A stretch of DNA of 64,000 nt from Neiella marina (lineage in GTDB: Bacteria; Pseudomonadota; Gammaproteobacteria; Enterobacterales; Neiellaceae), in the NCBI RefSeq assembly GCF_002165625.1, contig NZ_NGNS01000018.1, positions 1 through 64,000 of the forward strand, written 5' to 3'. A model generated the notes under the pieces. That model saw only the letters and a program-made list of their open reading frames with translations, did not search any database and was not told where the DNA came from. Shown piece after piece: positions 1 through 7,905 of this stretch. The position numbers were made by a program, and so were the translations under genes. Every line of letters begins with the position of its first letter. Positions within the stretch are counted from its first letter, which is position 1.

Positions 1-12
1 TTCATAGAGAAA

Positions 13-39
13 CGCCCTAGGCCGTCAAGGCCTAGGGCG
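13..39. terminator. GC-rich hairpin, probable terminator
   Basis: An 11-bp perfect stem (CGCCCTAGGCC, loop GTCAA, GGCCTAGGGCG) lies downstream of the minus-strand nucleoside operon. Read on the minus strand it is followed by a short T-rich run (GTTTCTCT), so it could end that operon about 120 bp after its stop codon. It could equally serve a gene entering from the left edge. Confidence 0.6.
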
Positions 40-162
40 GTGAAAATATCCAAGACCCGTTATCCGGTAAACCGCAATGCCGCTCCTCTTAAGTGAACAG
101 CATTGCGCTATTAGCGGGCTTTTTAGTGACTGCGGTATTCAGCAATTTGTTGTTACAACGAG

Positions 163-1245
163 CTAAAGCGCTCGATTAATGGTCTGTTGGAAATTATCAA
201 ATACCAGTTTGGGCTGCGATTGGCGACACACTTTAATGGTAGGGCCATCAGTCTTTGCCGTAATGACGCCTGCCGTAGCTGCATTTAAGTGATTGCGCGG
301 CTTACCATCCCATCGAGTCGCAGGCATAGTCAGATCTGATGTTGCGAGATAGGGCGATGAAGTGGTCTGGTGGTCGACTCGAACGGACAACTCATCACCG
401 ATGCAGAGCTCCGGCATCACCGCGATTAATACCGCCAAGGTATCCCAAAAATAATACTCGCCGGAGGCGATGAACCAATCATTGTTGTCCAACACTTGGT
501 CCCAGAACTCACCCGCTGGACTATTCACATGTTGCTTGAACTGCTTGGCGACTGACTCCGTTACGCGCACTGAATTAGTGACATCCAAGCCAACTAACTC
601 AATCACTAAACCAGAGCTAAGCACCATATCGGCAGCTAGCGGATCGACAAAGATATTCCACTCGGCATGTTGATTTGGATGACCGTCGGTAAAGTTGGGC
701 ACGATGATATTGCCCGGTACATCGAGGTTACCCCCCATGATCACCAGCTTTTCCACTAACGGCTTATCTTGCGGATATTTCATTAACCATTGGGCGATGT
801 TGGTCAAAGGCCCTGTGGCAATCAGTACAGTGGGCTCGGTTTGTTGATGCAGCGTTTGATGGATCAGTTCAACTGCATGGATAGAACTGGCCTTACGGTT
901 GCTAGGTTCAAGCGCGACTCCTGAAAGAGTATCGGAATCGACCCGCCACGGCTCTGGGAATACCGCGTAACCGTCAAGCGGATAGGCATCGCCGCAAGCG
1001 AAAGGCAATTGCGCTGGCGCATCGGCAACCAAATCGATTAACGAAGCGGTGTTGGCCAACGCTGGCTCGCAACGAGATTCGCCACTGGTCGAAATGGTGA
1101 TGGCTTTGACATCGGCTTGCGGGTGCTGCAGCAAATACAACAAGGCTGCCCAGTCGTCGATTGCCATGTCGTTGTCAAAGATCATCGGCTTGGCAACGCT
1201 GACGCTACTGCAAAGTAGCGTCAAGGCGAGGGTAAGCCGCTTCAC
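163..1245 (-). CDS. Exported inosine/uridine-type nucleoside hydrolase
   Basis: This is a nucleoside hydrolase of the IU_nuc_hydro family, which cleaves the N-glycosidic bond of ribonucleosides to give base plus ribose. The mature N-terminus carries the calcium-binding signature of the family (IFDNDMAIDDWAAL), and a later stretch around GPLTNIAQ is also typical. I chose the GTG at 1245: it overlaps the upstream stop (GTGA), has a GGAG 8-10 bases before it, and gives a clean signal peptide (VKRLTLALTLLCSSVSVA). An ATG at 1284 would add 13 residues and spoil the signal. The product is therefore predicted to be periplasmic. It is translationally coupled to the NUP-family gene upstream, which suggests joint salvage of nucleosides outside the inner membrane. 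Substrate preference cannot be told from sequence. Confidence 0.87.
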   Translation of the reverse strand: MKRLTLALTLLCSSVSVAKPMIFDNDMAIDDWAALLYLLQHPQADVKAITISTSGESRCEPALANTASLIDLVADAPAQLPFACGDAYPLDGYAVFPEPWRVDSDTLSGVALEPSNRKASSIHAVELIHQTLHQQTEPTVLIATGPLTNIAQWLMKYPQDKPLVEKLVIMGGNLDVPGNIIVPNFTDGHPNQHAEWNIFVDPLAADMVLSSGLVIELVGLDVTNSVRVTESVAKQFKQHVNSPAGEFWDQVLDNNDWFIASGEYYFWDTLAVLIAVMPELCIGDELSVRVDHQTTSSPYLATSDLTMPATRWDGKPRNHLNAATAGVITAKTDGPTIKVCRQSQPKLVFDNFQQTINRAL

Positions 1246-2294
1246 TTTTCCGCTCCGGGTAACGTTTGTTGGTACGTCGACCAATCATCAAGCAGGGCAT
1301 CGAGCACGACAGATCCCATTTCATAAGCCGCTTCAATTGCAGGGAAGCCATCATCTGGATAATCCGCGGTCGTCGACCAAGCGGCGGTTTTTCCTTTTGG
1401 TGGCATTGAGTAGTTACTGACGGTGCGCAATACCAGAATACGATCGGCATCGACCAGCCCTGTGCGATCAAGACGGTGCAGGGCGGTTAGGGTGCCATTG
1501 TCTTCCATATTGGTGGTCATAAATGCCGAGTCTTTACCGGCGTGAAGGTGCATCCAGTCGTTGGCCCAGTTGTTGAGCAGCTCACCATGCCAGTAGGTGC
1601 TAGAACCAATGGTGTCACCAATAGTGACAAAGGGTTTTTTCTGGGCATTGGGGTAATCGTTATACATGGCTCGGAATTCAGCCATCGCTTTGGTATCGGT
1701 GACCGAATAATCTTTGGTCAGCTGATAAGCCCAGTCGACCAAGCCTTCATTCAAACCAAAATGAATGGTATCAACGGTCCAGCCGGTTGCTTCTTGATTC
1801 GGCTCGTAGGCGCCTAACGGAATAAGGCCATATTCCCACTCCTTAGGAATTTCACGACCATCGATTTCGTACAGCAAGTCGCCATCAACAACATGTTTGG
1901 CCCACACTCCGGTGCCAAGTGAAACGTCATTTGGATCACCACCACCAATGCCTGCAATCAGCCAGTATGCTTTTGATAAATCAAAACGGGGATCCATGCC
2001 CAATGCCATGATCGACGCGGTGGCATTGGTAACACCGCCGCCAGTGCACATTGCCAGCACACCTGCATCATTGATGTGCAGTGGATGTTGTCCCATGGGG
2101 AAGTCGATTGGTTGGTCAATTTTACCGCGCTCAATCCACAGTTGATATTCCCCGGCCCGATCACCGGTTAGCTCACCACTCTCGAACATGGATACAACCA
2201 CCGCTTTGACTTCGATTTTGTCTGCTGCTGCGTAGGTCTGGCTGATACAACAAGTTGCTAGTGCGGCGGTAATGATTTTTTTATTGAACTGCAT
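1242..2294 (-). CDS. NUP-family purine nucleoside permease/phosphorylase-like protein
   Basis: A 350-aa protein with an N-terminal signal peptide (residues 1-22, ending TYAAA) and the body of the purine nucleoside permease (NUP) family. Visible hallmarks are a region around residues 75-110 with GGGVTNATASIMALG and IAGIGGGDPNDVSLG. The fold of this family resembles nucleoside phosphorylases, and members are known from fungi and many bacteria; whether it transports or binds/cleaves nucleosides is not settled by sequence. There are no membrane-spanning segments beyond the signal, so a soluble periplasmic role is more likely than a true permease. It is the first gene of a two-gene operon, ending in a GTGA overlap with the nucleoside hydrolase. 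Confidence 0.82.
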   Translation of the reverse strand: MQFNKKIITAALATCCISQTYAAADKIEVKAVVVSMFESGELTGDRAGEYQLWIERGKIDQPIDFPMGQHPLHINDAGVLAMCTGGGVTNATASIMALGMDPRFDLSKAYWLIAGIGGGDPNDVSLGTGVWAKHVVDGDLLYEIDGREIPKEWEYGLIPLGAYEPNQEATGWTVDTIHFGLNEGLVDWAYQLTKDYSVTDTKAMAEFRAMYNDYPNAQKKPFVTIGDTIGSSTYWHGELLNNWANDWMHLHAGKDSAFMTTNMEDNGTLTALHRLDRTGLVDADRILVLRTVSNYSMPPKGKTAAWSTTADYPDDGFPAIEAAYEMGSVVLDALLDDWSTYQQTLPGAEK

Positions 2295-2524
2295 ATTGCT
2301 CTCCGGTTATCGATATACATCTCTCCGGTGTAGACAAAAGCAAAATACTGGCCAGTTAGACATGTTTTTGTTTCAGACTTTAATCTAGTGGTGTTTGGCG
2401 AGGACAAAGTGCACGCATATGCGGTGTGAATTGTTGGAGATTTGCTTGACAGACTTAGTTAAGCGACATCAATTTCCTAAACGGAGTGTTGCCACAAAAG
2501 GGGATAGATGTCTGAGCGTTGACG

Positions 2525-3877
2525 TCAGAACAACAAGCTAAATTTGCTCCCTTTGCCTTCGTTGGTAATTAACGAAATACTGCCACCATGGGCGAGCATT
2601 ATCTGTCGAGTTAACGCCAAACCCACTCCCGAACCTTCTGGCTTGGTGGTGTAAAAAGGCACGAAGACTTTGCTTGCCACTTGGTCATTCATGCCGACAC
2701 CATTATCTGCCACTTCGATGACCACGTGTCCTCGGGTATTTAATGATGCCCGAATAGTGATTTGTGGTGCTTTGACATCTGCAGTAGCATGCTCAGCGTT
2801 AATTAGCAGGTTTAGTAACACTTGCTCAATCATTCCAGCATCGGCTTCAATGGCCAAAGACGTTGGCTCAACGTCGACAACAACTTGAATGTGTTTCTCG
2901 ATCCAACTTTGACAGGCTAAACGCTGCACTTGCTCTAGTAACTGTTTCACTGACACCACTGTTTTGTTGGGAGGCCCCAAACGCGTCAATTGCCGATAGC
3001 TGTTAACAAATGCCATTAAGCTATCACTGCGGCGAGCAACCGTGGTGACCGCGTCATGGGCATCATCGAGTTCTTCGATTTGTGCGCTTTGCTGGGCAGC
3101 ACTGAGCTTGGCATCCTCGACGAGGGCAGCGGCGGTATTGGCGAGCGATGCCACCGGGGTAATTGAATTCATGATTTCATGCGTCAACACGCGGACTAAA
3201 TCTTGCCATGCTTCAAGCTGAGCGGCGTCGAGCTCCGACTGAATATCTTGGAGGCTGACCAGTCGTTCGCTTTGCTGGCCAACAACGACTTCAGTTACAG
3301 ACACACTTAATTGCCGTTTGACGCCATCAATATCCATGGTGATCAGTGAACGAGTTCCAGGCTTTAGCGCTGCGAGCAGTGCCGGTGCGTTACTGTTAAA
3401 TGCCGTTAAATCGTCGAGCTTGACCACTGGGTGGGTGCCAAATAGCCGACGTGCGCTGTTGTTCCAAAGGGTAATGTGCTGATCACTTTGAATACTAATC
3501 AGTGGTACCGGCACATGCTCAACGACGGCTTTTACATGGCGAAGAGCCTCTTCCTTATGAGTTCGAGCGTGTTGCAAGCGGGCCAATACTTCATCAAAGG
3601 CTTGGCCCAGTTCATCAAAACCTGAACCTAATTTCGATAGATCAAAACGTTGCGAATAGTCAGCGTTTCTGGCGGCATCAAAAAACCGAACAAGCTCGGC
3701 ATTAGTTTTTGACACAAACCGAATAAGCTCAAACAGCTGTACCATTAACAACGCGGCTAACAGCACTGACACAGCATGATAGCCTGGCGCTGTCATCGCT
3801 TTGACTAGCATGGTCAGCGACGCCATCGCAAGCACGGTTCGAGTCACAATAAATAACGAGAACCTCTTAAAGCCCAT
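2525..3877 (-). CDS. Two-component sensor histidine kinase (NtrB-like architecture)
   Basis: A 450-aa membrane histidine kinase. Two hydrophobic segments at about residues 10-50 anchor it, with almost no periplasmic loop. A HAMP/linker helix follows, then a PAS-like domain (about 115-210), a dimerisation/phospho-acceptor helix with the sequence LTHEIMNSITPV (His near residue 234), and a GHKL ATPase domain whose G boxes (ADNGVGM, GSGVGLAL) lie in the last 70 residues. Its 5' end overlaps the 3' end of the sigma-54 regulator gene by 11 bp, so the two form one transcription unit and a cognate pair. With almost no sensory loop, it probably senses a signal in or near the membrane. The divergent efflux operon is the likely target. 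Confidence 0.9.
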   Translation of the reverse strand: MGFKRFSLFIVTRTVLAMASLTMLVKAMTAPGYHAVSVLLAALLMVQLFELIRFVSKTNAELVRFFDAARNADYSQRFDLSKLGSGFDELGQAFDEVLARLQHARTHKEEALRHVKAVVEHVPVPLISIQSDQHITLWNNSARRLFGTHPVVKLDDLTAFNSNAPALLAALKPGTRSLITMDIDGVKRQLSVSVTEVVVGQQSERLVSLQDIQSELDAAQLEAWQDLVRVLTHEIMNSITPVASLANTAAALVEDAKLSAAQQSAQIEELDDAHDAVTTVARRSDSLMAFVNSYRQLTRLGPPNKTVVSVKQLLEQVQRLACQSWIEKHIQVVVDVEPTSLAIEADAGMIEQVLLNLLINAEHATADVKAPQITIRASLNTRGHVVIEVADNGVGMNDQVASKVFVPFYTTKPEGSGVGLALTRQIMLAHGGSISLITNEGKGSKFSLLF

Positions 3878-5264
3878 GCTTTTCCATCCTTCTATACAAG
3901 GCTGCGCGGGTTAGACCCAGTTCTTTTGCGGCATGGCTGATGTTGTACTTGTGTTTGCGTAATGCTTGCTCGACGGCACGCTTTTCAAGTGCTTCTAAAT
4001 TGAGTTCACCGACCAGATCAGTCGCTTGAGTTGGTGGTGAAATTGGTTGCTGATTGACTTGCTCGGACTCCAATTGGAAGTCAGAGGCTACTAGTTGCTC
4101 AGATTCTGCCATGATCACTGCGCGCTCGATCGCATGCCGCAATGCTCTGACATTACCGGGCCATTTATATGCAACAAGTGCAGATTGAGCTGAATCCGAT
4201 AACACCATGTCGGACTTGTGGTATTTACGCGCATATTGTTGCAAGTAGTGGTCAGCGATGGCGACAATATCTTCGGACCGATCCCTGAGAGCAGGAAGCT
4301 GTATTTCGACGGTATTTAGGCGGTACAACAAGTCCTGGCGAAAGTGTTGTTCATCAGTTAGTACGGATTTGTCATAGTTAGTCGCAGCGACGATACGAAC
4401 ATCAAATGCTTCGGCTTTATTGCTACCAACCGGTGTCACCTTCCGTTGCTCCAACACGGTTAACAGCTTTGCTTGTAGGTGCATCGGTAGGTTACCAATT
4501 TCGTCTAAAAACAAGGTGCCGCCATCAGCAGCCTTTATCTTGCCAACCCGATCCTGCTGGGCGCCGGTGAATGAACCTTTTTTGTGACCAAATAACTCGC
4601 TTTCAAACAGTGTTTCGGCAATCGATCCTAAATCAACCGACAAGAATACTTGCTCTGAGCGTTGGCTCTGTTGGTGAATGGCACGCGCCACTAGTTCTTT
4701 ACCTGTGCCGTTTTCTCCCAAAATCAGTACATTGGCATCGGTTGGTGCGGCTTTAGAAATCAGATTGTAGATCTGCTGCATCCTCGGTGATTGCCCAACC
4801 ATGGCTGCGCCGGGCTCGACAGATGCTTGGATCAATGCTTGATTGGTTGCTTTGAGTACTTGGGTTTGTTGACGAGAGCGCTTTAACTCCAGAGCGGTAG
4901 TGACAGTGGCAATGACTTTTTCGTTGTGCCAAGGCTTCGAAATGAAGTCGGTGGCACCTAGTTTCATTGCTTCCACAGCAACATCAATGCCGCCATGGGC
5001 GGTGATCATAATAACAATTGCGTCCGGCTTCAGCGCAATGATCTGTTCAAGCCAATAAAAACCTTGTTCGCCGGAGCTTTCTCCCGGACCAAAGTTCATA
5101 TCCAACAGCACCACGTCATAGTCGGTATCGCTGAGCAATTTGGGGATTTGCTCAGGGCGATTGCAGACGTCAACTTGGCTGAATTGACGCTTTAGCAGCA
5201 GTTTACCTGCCACCAAGATATCTTGGTCATCATCAATGATCAGAATGTTTGCTTCGTGTTTCAC
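3867..5264 (-). CDS. Sigma-54-dependent NtrC-family response regulator
   Basis: A 465-aa activator with three domains. The receiver (1-120) has phospho-acceptor D55 and the acidic pair DDD at 11-13. The AAA+ sigma-54 interaction domain (about 155-390) has Walker A GENGTGKE at 183-190 and the sigma-54 contact loop GSFTGA at 230-235, a Ser variant of the usual GAFTGA. A Fis-type helix-turn-helix occupies the last 40 residues (ISHAAKELGLTRAALYRRM). It is cotranscribed with the downstream histidine kinase. The gene is divergent from the efflux operon, and two enhancer-like sites and two -24/-12 elements lie in the intergenic region, so it probably activates that operon. Confidence 0.93.
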   Translation of the reverse strand: MKHEANILIIDDDQDILVAGKLLLKRQFSQVDVCNRPEQIPKLLSDTDYDVVLLDMNFGPGESSGEQGFYWLEQIIALKPDAIVIMITAHGGIDVAVEAMKLGATDFISKPWHNEKVIATVTTALELKRSRQQTQVLKATNQALIQASVEPGAAMVGQSPRMQQIYNLISKAAPTDANVLILGENGTGKELVARAIHQQSQRSEQVFLSVDLGSIAETLFESELFGHKKGSFTGAQQDRVGKIKAADGGTLFLDEIGNLPMHLQAKLLTVLEQRKVTPVGSNKAEAFDVRIVAATNYDKSVLTDEQHFRQDLLYRLNTVEIQLPALRDRSEDIVAIADHYLQQYARKYHKSDMVLSDSAQSALVAYKWPGNVRALRHAIERAVIMAESEQLVASDFQLESEQVNQQPISPPTQATDLVGELNLEALEKRAVEQALRKHKYNISHAAKELGLTRAALYRRMEKHGL

Positions 5265-5295
5265 ATCGATTTCTCGTCACTTAACTGTTCATTAA

Positions 5296-5323
5296 CGTAC
5301 ACCTAGTGTTCGCCAGCGTACAG
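5296..5323. promoter_or_regulatory. Enhancer-like palindromes, copy 1
   Basis: Three half-sites of the type (C)GWACA / TGTWC(G) lie in a row: CGTACACC, GTGTTCG and CGTACAG. They form the 15-bp imperfect palindrome GTACAC-CTA-GTGTTC (5297-5311) and an overlapping TGTTCG-N4-CGTACA. An 18-base core (from AACGTACACC to GTGTTC) recurs exactly at 5741-5758. The site begins 32 bp upstream of the NtrC-type regulator start and 81 bp upstream of a -24/-12 element, as expected for an activator binding site. Assignment to this regulator is inference from position. Confidence 0.65.
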
Positions 5324-5375
5324 TTAATTTTCTGCCTGAATATAAATAATTTATATATTACAGCATGTTAGTCGT

Positions 5376-5393
5376 GTGGAATGAAGTTTGTAT
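5376..5393 (+). promoter_or_regulatory. Sigma-54 -24/-12 promoter, copy 1
   Basis: The sequence TGGAATGAAGTTTGTA keeps the sigma-54 spacing GG-N10-GT (GG at 5378-5379). The -12 dinucleotide is GT rather than GC, so it may be weak. It lies 81 bp downstream of enhancer copy 1 and would direct transcription of the truncated adaptor fragment and possibly the whole efflux operon. Confidence 0.5.
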
Positions 5394-5730
5394 TAGTCAG
5401 GGAAAGTAACCCAAAGCATAAGGAATTGAATCCAATGCTCGACTACCCGAACGCGAACTCAACCCGCCAGCGAGCATGCTGGACGAAGTGGTTGATTGCC
5501 ACCGTTGTTGGCGTATGCCTGTGGTCACTAGTTGGTTTGGTTCAGCACCTAGAGCTGCAATCGCCATCATTAAAGCTCAGTCCAACTGTGCCGTTGCAAC
5601 CGCCACAACGATTAACTGAAGGCTTTATTCCGGCTCGTGATTTTCAGGTTGCTGGGTCAAAAGCTCCCTCAGACAGTCAGCAATTTGGCGAGATCAAGAT
5701 TGTGATGATTGAGAAGGGCGGTATATCTCA

Positions 5731-5758
5731 GGTGTTCGTAAACGTACACCTAGTGTTC
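5731..5758. promoter_or_regulatory. Enhancer-like palindromes, copy 2
   Basis: This second copy holds GGTGTTCG-TAAA-CGTACACC (5731-5750), a palindrome with one mismatched pair, overlapping GTACAC-CTA-GTGTTC (5744-5758). The latter is identical to copy 1. It stands 81 bp before the second -24/-12 element, exactly the spacing seen in copy 1. Confidence 0.68.
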
Positions 5759-5822
5759 ATTATCGTTCAGTTTAATCTCCGAGAAATTATCATTAAACCA
5801 ATTAATTCAGCAGCTTACTCTG

Positions 5823-5839
5823 TTGGTACAGAACTTGTT
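5823..5839 (+). promoter_or_regulatory. Sigma-54 -24/-12 promoter of the efflux operon
   Basis: TTGGTACAGAACTTGTTT matches the sigma-54 consensus TGGCACG-N4-TTGCW well, with GG at 5825-5826 and the -12 GT at 5837-5838. Transcription would start near 5850, just before the adaptor ATG at 5868. This also argues against a TTG start at 5823 for the adaptor. Confidence 0.65.
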
Positions 5840-5867
5840 TCAATTTGAATATCTCAGGCTCATCGAC

Positions 5868-7175
5868 ATGAAACACATGAATAAGTCATTAAAACCTGTA
5901 TCGCCAGCAGGCTCAGGAGCGGTCAGTGGCTCCGCCATGGATCGCAAGGTTAGCAAAGTGAGTAAACGCTGGCCCAAGTTTGCAATCGCTGCCGTTGTAT
6001 CGGCTGTTGGTCTCTGGCTTGCCATTGGCATTTATCAAAAGTCTGATGGTTCGGCACTCGCAGTTCAGTCAGACCGGGTGGTGATTTCAACCATCATTGA
6101 AGGCACATTTGAAGATTTTATTCCGGTCCGAGGCCGAGTTGCTCCAGCACAAACAGTCTTTCTCGATGCCATTGAAGGTGGCCGAGTAGAGCGCATTCTG
6201 GTCGAAGATGGGATGGCGCTAAACGCTGGAGATTTAATCGTTGAGCTATCGAATGCGTCATTGCAGTTGAATGTGTTGGGAAATGAAGCACGCGTGGCTG
6301 AACAACTCAACAACATGCGTTCGATTGAGCTCAGCCTGGAGCAAAATAGACTGCGCCACAAAAGCAACATTATTGATATTGAGTACCAAATTAAAATGCT
6401 TAGTCGGCAGTTCAAACGAGAGCAAGATCTGATTAAAACTGGCGCAGTCAACAAGTCTAAGTTCGACGATACCAAAGACACCTTGGATTGGTACAAGAGC
6501 CAATTAGCGGTCACGTTAGAAAGCCAAGCATCTGATGCGAGAATGCAAGAAGAGCAATTGCAGTTTCTCAAGGCGACCAGTGCGCGGTTAGAAAACAATT
6601 TGGCTATTTCGCGCCAGAATCTTGAAAACATGAATGTTAGAGCCCCGGTAGATGGCAAGTTATCAGGCTTTAACATTGAAGTTGGGCAAAGTATTGGTCG
6701 TGGTGAGCGCATCGGCCAGATTGACACCCCCAATGACTTTAAACTTACCGCATACATCGATGAATACTACTTAGGACGAGTCGATATTGGCCAACAGGCA
6801 AGTTATCAGCAATACCCATTGGTGATCAGCAAAATCTATCCTCAGGTCCAGAATGGCCAATTCGAAGTCGATTTCAAATTTGTTGACCAACAACCATCGG
6901 GTATTCGTCGCGGCCAAACCATTCAAACCAAGTTAACACTCGGTGATGCCAGTAAAGCGGTATTGCTGCCAAATGGTGCTTTCTATCAAGACACCGGTGG
7001 TAATTGGATTTTTGTCGTCACCGATGATGGCTCTGAAGCGATCAAACGGCCGATTCGACTTGGGCGCCGCAATAGCCAGTACATCGAAGTTATCGAGGGC
7101 TTGGAAGTGGGGGAGCGCGTCGTTACCAGTCCCTACACCAGCTATCAAAACAAACAGCGGTTAACGCTGAACTAA
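5868..7175 (+). CDS. Periplasmic adaptor (HlyD/MacA-like) of ABC efflux system
   Basis: A 435-aa membrane-fusion protein that would bridge the inner-membrane ABC transporter to an outer-membrane channel. From the start there is a ~35-residue basic cytoplasmic tail, one membrane helix (FAIAAVVSAVGLWLAIGIY), a lipoyl half-motif (EGGRVERILVEDGMAL), a long alpha-helical hairpin (about 125-245, rich in Q, L and R), the second lipoyl half (VRAPVDGKLSGFNIEVGQSI) and a beta-barrel/membrane-proximal part. I start at the ATG at 5868, preceded by an AGG; the frame is open to a TTG at 5823, but that lies inside the promoter. The ATPase gene follows after 35 bp. The substrate is unknown; the lack of a fused MacB and the double regulation suggest response to envelope stress. 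Confidence 0.9.
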   Translation: MKHMNKSLKPVSPAGSGAVSGSAMDRKVSKVSKRWPKFAIAAVVSAVGLWLAIGIYQKSDGSALAVQSDRVVISTIIEGTFEDFIPVRGRVAPAQTVFLDAIEGGRVERILVEDGMALNAGDLIVELSNASLQLNVLGNEARVAEQLNNMRSIELSLEQNRLRHKSNIIDIEYQIKMLSRQFKREQDLIKTGAVNKSKFDDTKDTLDWYKSQLAVTLESQASDARMQEEQLQFLKATSARLENNLAISRQNLENMNVRAPVDGKLSGFNIEVGQSIGRGERIGQIDTPNDFKLTAYIDEYYLGRVDIGQQASYQQYPLVISKIYPQVQNGQFEVDFKFVDQQPSGIRRGQTIQTKLTLGDASKAVLLPNGAFYQDTGGNWIFVVTDDGSEAIKRPIRLGRRNSQYIEVIEGLEVGERVVTSPYTSYQNKQRLTLN

Positions 7176-7210
7176 CGCCAACAACACCTTTAACCGCAAG
7201 GAACCTAACC

Positions 7211-7891
7211 ATGTTGAAACTGCACAATCTTAGCCGTATTTATCAAACCGAAGACGTTGAAACCTTGGCATTGAATGATGTCAATATCGAAATTGCCGAG
7301 GGCGAATTTGTCGCCATCATGGGGCCCTCTGGCTGTGGTAAATCAACCTTGCTCAATACCATTGGTATGTTGGATTCACCGAGCTCAGGTCACTATTGGT
7401 TCAACGGTGAAGACATTGCCACATACACTGAGGCTAAATTGGCTGCCATTCGAAAAATCAATATTGGCTTTATTTTCCAAAACTTCAATTTGATTGACGA
7501 GCTCACCGTCGAAGAAAACATCGAATTGGCGTTGTTGTACCACAACGTGCCTGCCGCAGAGCGTAAGCAGCGTGTGGCCAACGTCATGGATAAGATTGGC
7601 ATTGGTCACCGGGCGAAGCACATGCCGAGTCAATTGTCTGGTGGTCAGCAACAGCGAGTCGCCGTTGCTCGTGCCGTGGTTGGTGACCAAAAGATGATCC
7701 TGGCTGACGAGCCAACCGGTAACCTCGACAGTGCGCATGGCCAGGAAGTGATGGAAATCTTGCAAAGCCTCAATGCCGAGGGCACCACCATTGTGATGGT
7801 GACCCACAGCCCAGCTCATGCCGACTTCGCCAAGCGTACCATTCGTTTGTTTGATGGTCGTGTGGTGACTGAGAACGTTCGTGCAGCATAA
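7211..7891 (+). CDS. ABC transporter ATPase, MacB/LolD type
   Basis: A 226-aa nucleotide-binding subunit of the MacB/LolD subfamily. All motifs are intact: Walker A GPSGCGKST (about 39-47), Q-loop FQNFNL, signature LSGGQQQR, Walker B MILADEPTGNLD and the H-loop VTHSP. This subfamily pairs with FtsX-type permeases and works with periplasmic adaptors in a mechanotransmission cycle rather than by passing substrate through the membrane. It lies 35 bp after the adaptor and 14 bp before the permease gene, so the three are one operon. Confidence 0.94.
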   Translation: MLKLHNLSRIYQTEDVETLALNDVNIEIAEGEFVAIMGPSGCGKSTLLNTIGMLDSPSSGHYWFNGEDIATYTEAKLAAIRKINIGFIFQNFNLIDELTVEENIELALLYHNVPAAERKQRVANVMDKIGIGHRAKHMPSQLSGGQQQRVAVARAVVGDQKMILADEPTGNLDSAHGQEVMEILQSLNAEGTTIVMVTHSPAHADFAKRTIRLFDGRVVTENVRAA

Positions 7892-7905
7892 ATAGGGTAC
7901 CGATT

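Larger units (their letters stand above)
5435..5848 (+). pseudogene. Truncated efflux-adaptor N-terminus (duplication remnant)
   Basis: An open frame of 137 codons preceded by AAGGA ten bases before its ATG. The first ~95 residues look like the start of a HlyD/MacA-type adaptor: a short cytoplasmic tail, one membrane helix (KWLIATVVGVCLWSLVGLV), then a segment with EGFIPAR and ending EKGG. This matches the downstream adaptor, which has IAAVVSAVGLWLAIGIY, EDFIPVRG and IEGG in the same order. After EKGG the frame simply reads through the second copy of the regulatory cassette, so the C-terminal ~40 residues are probably not selected as protein. I read it as the leftover 5' end of a tandem duplication of promoter plus adaptor gene. 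A short functional leader or membrane peptide cannot be excluded, since start, ribosome site and frame are intact. Confidence 0.6.

Noticed and set aside
5381-5434. ATG at 5381 as start of the adaptor-like fragment
   Set aside because: It lies inside the -24/-12 element. The ATG at 5435 has AAGGA upstream and falls after the predicted transcript start.
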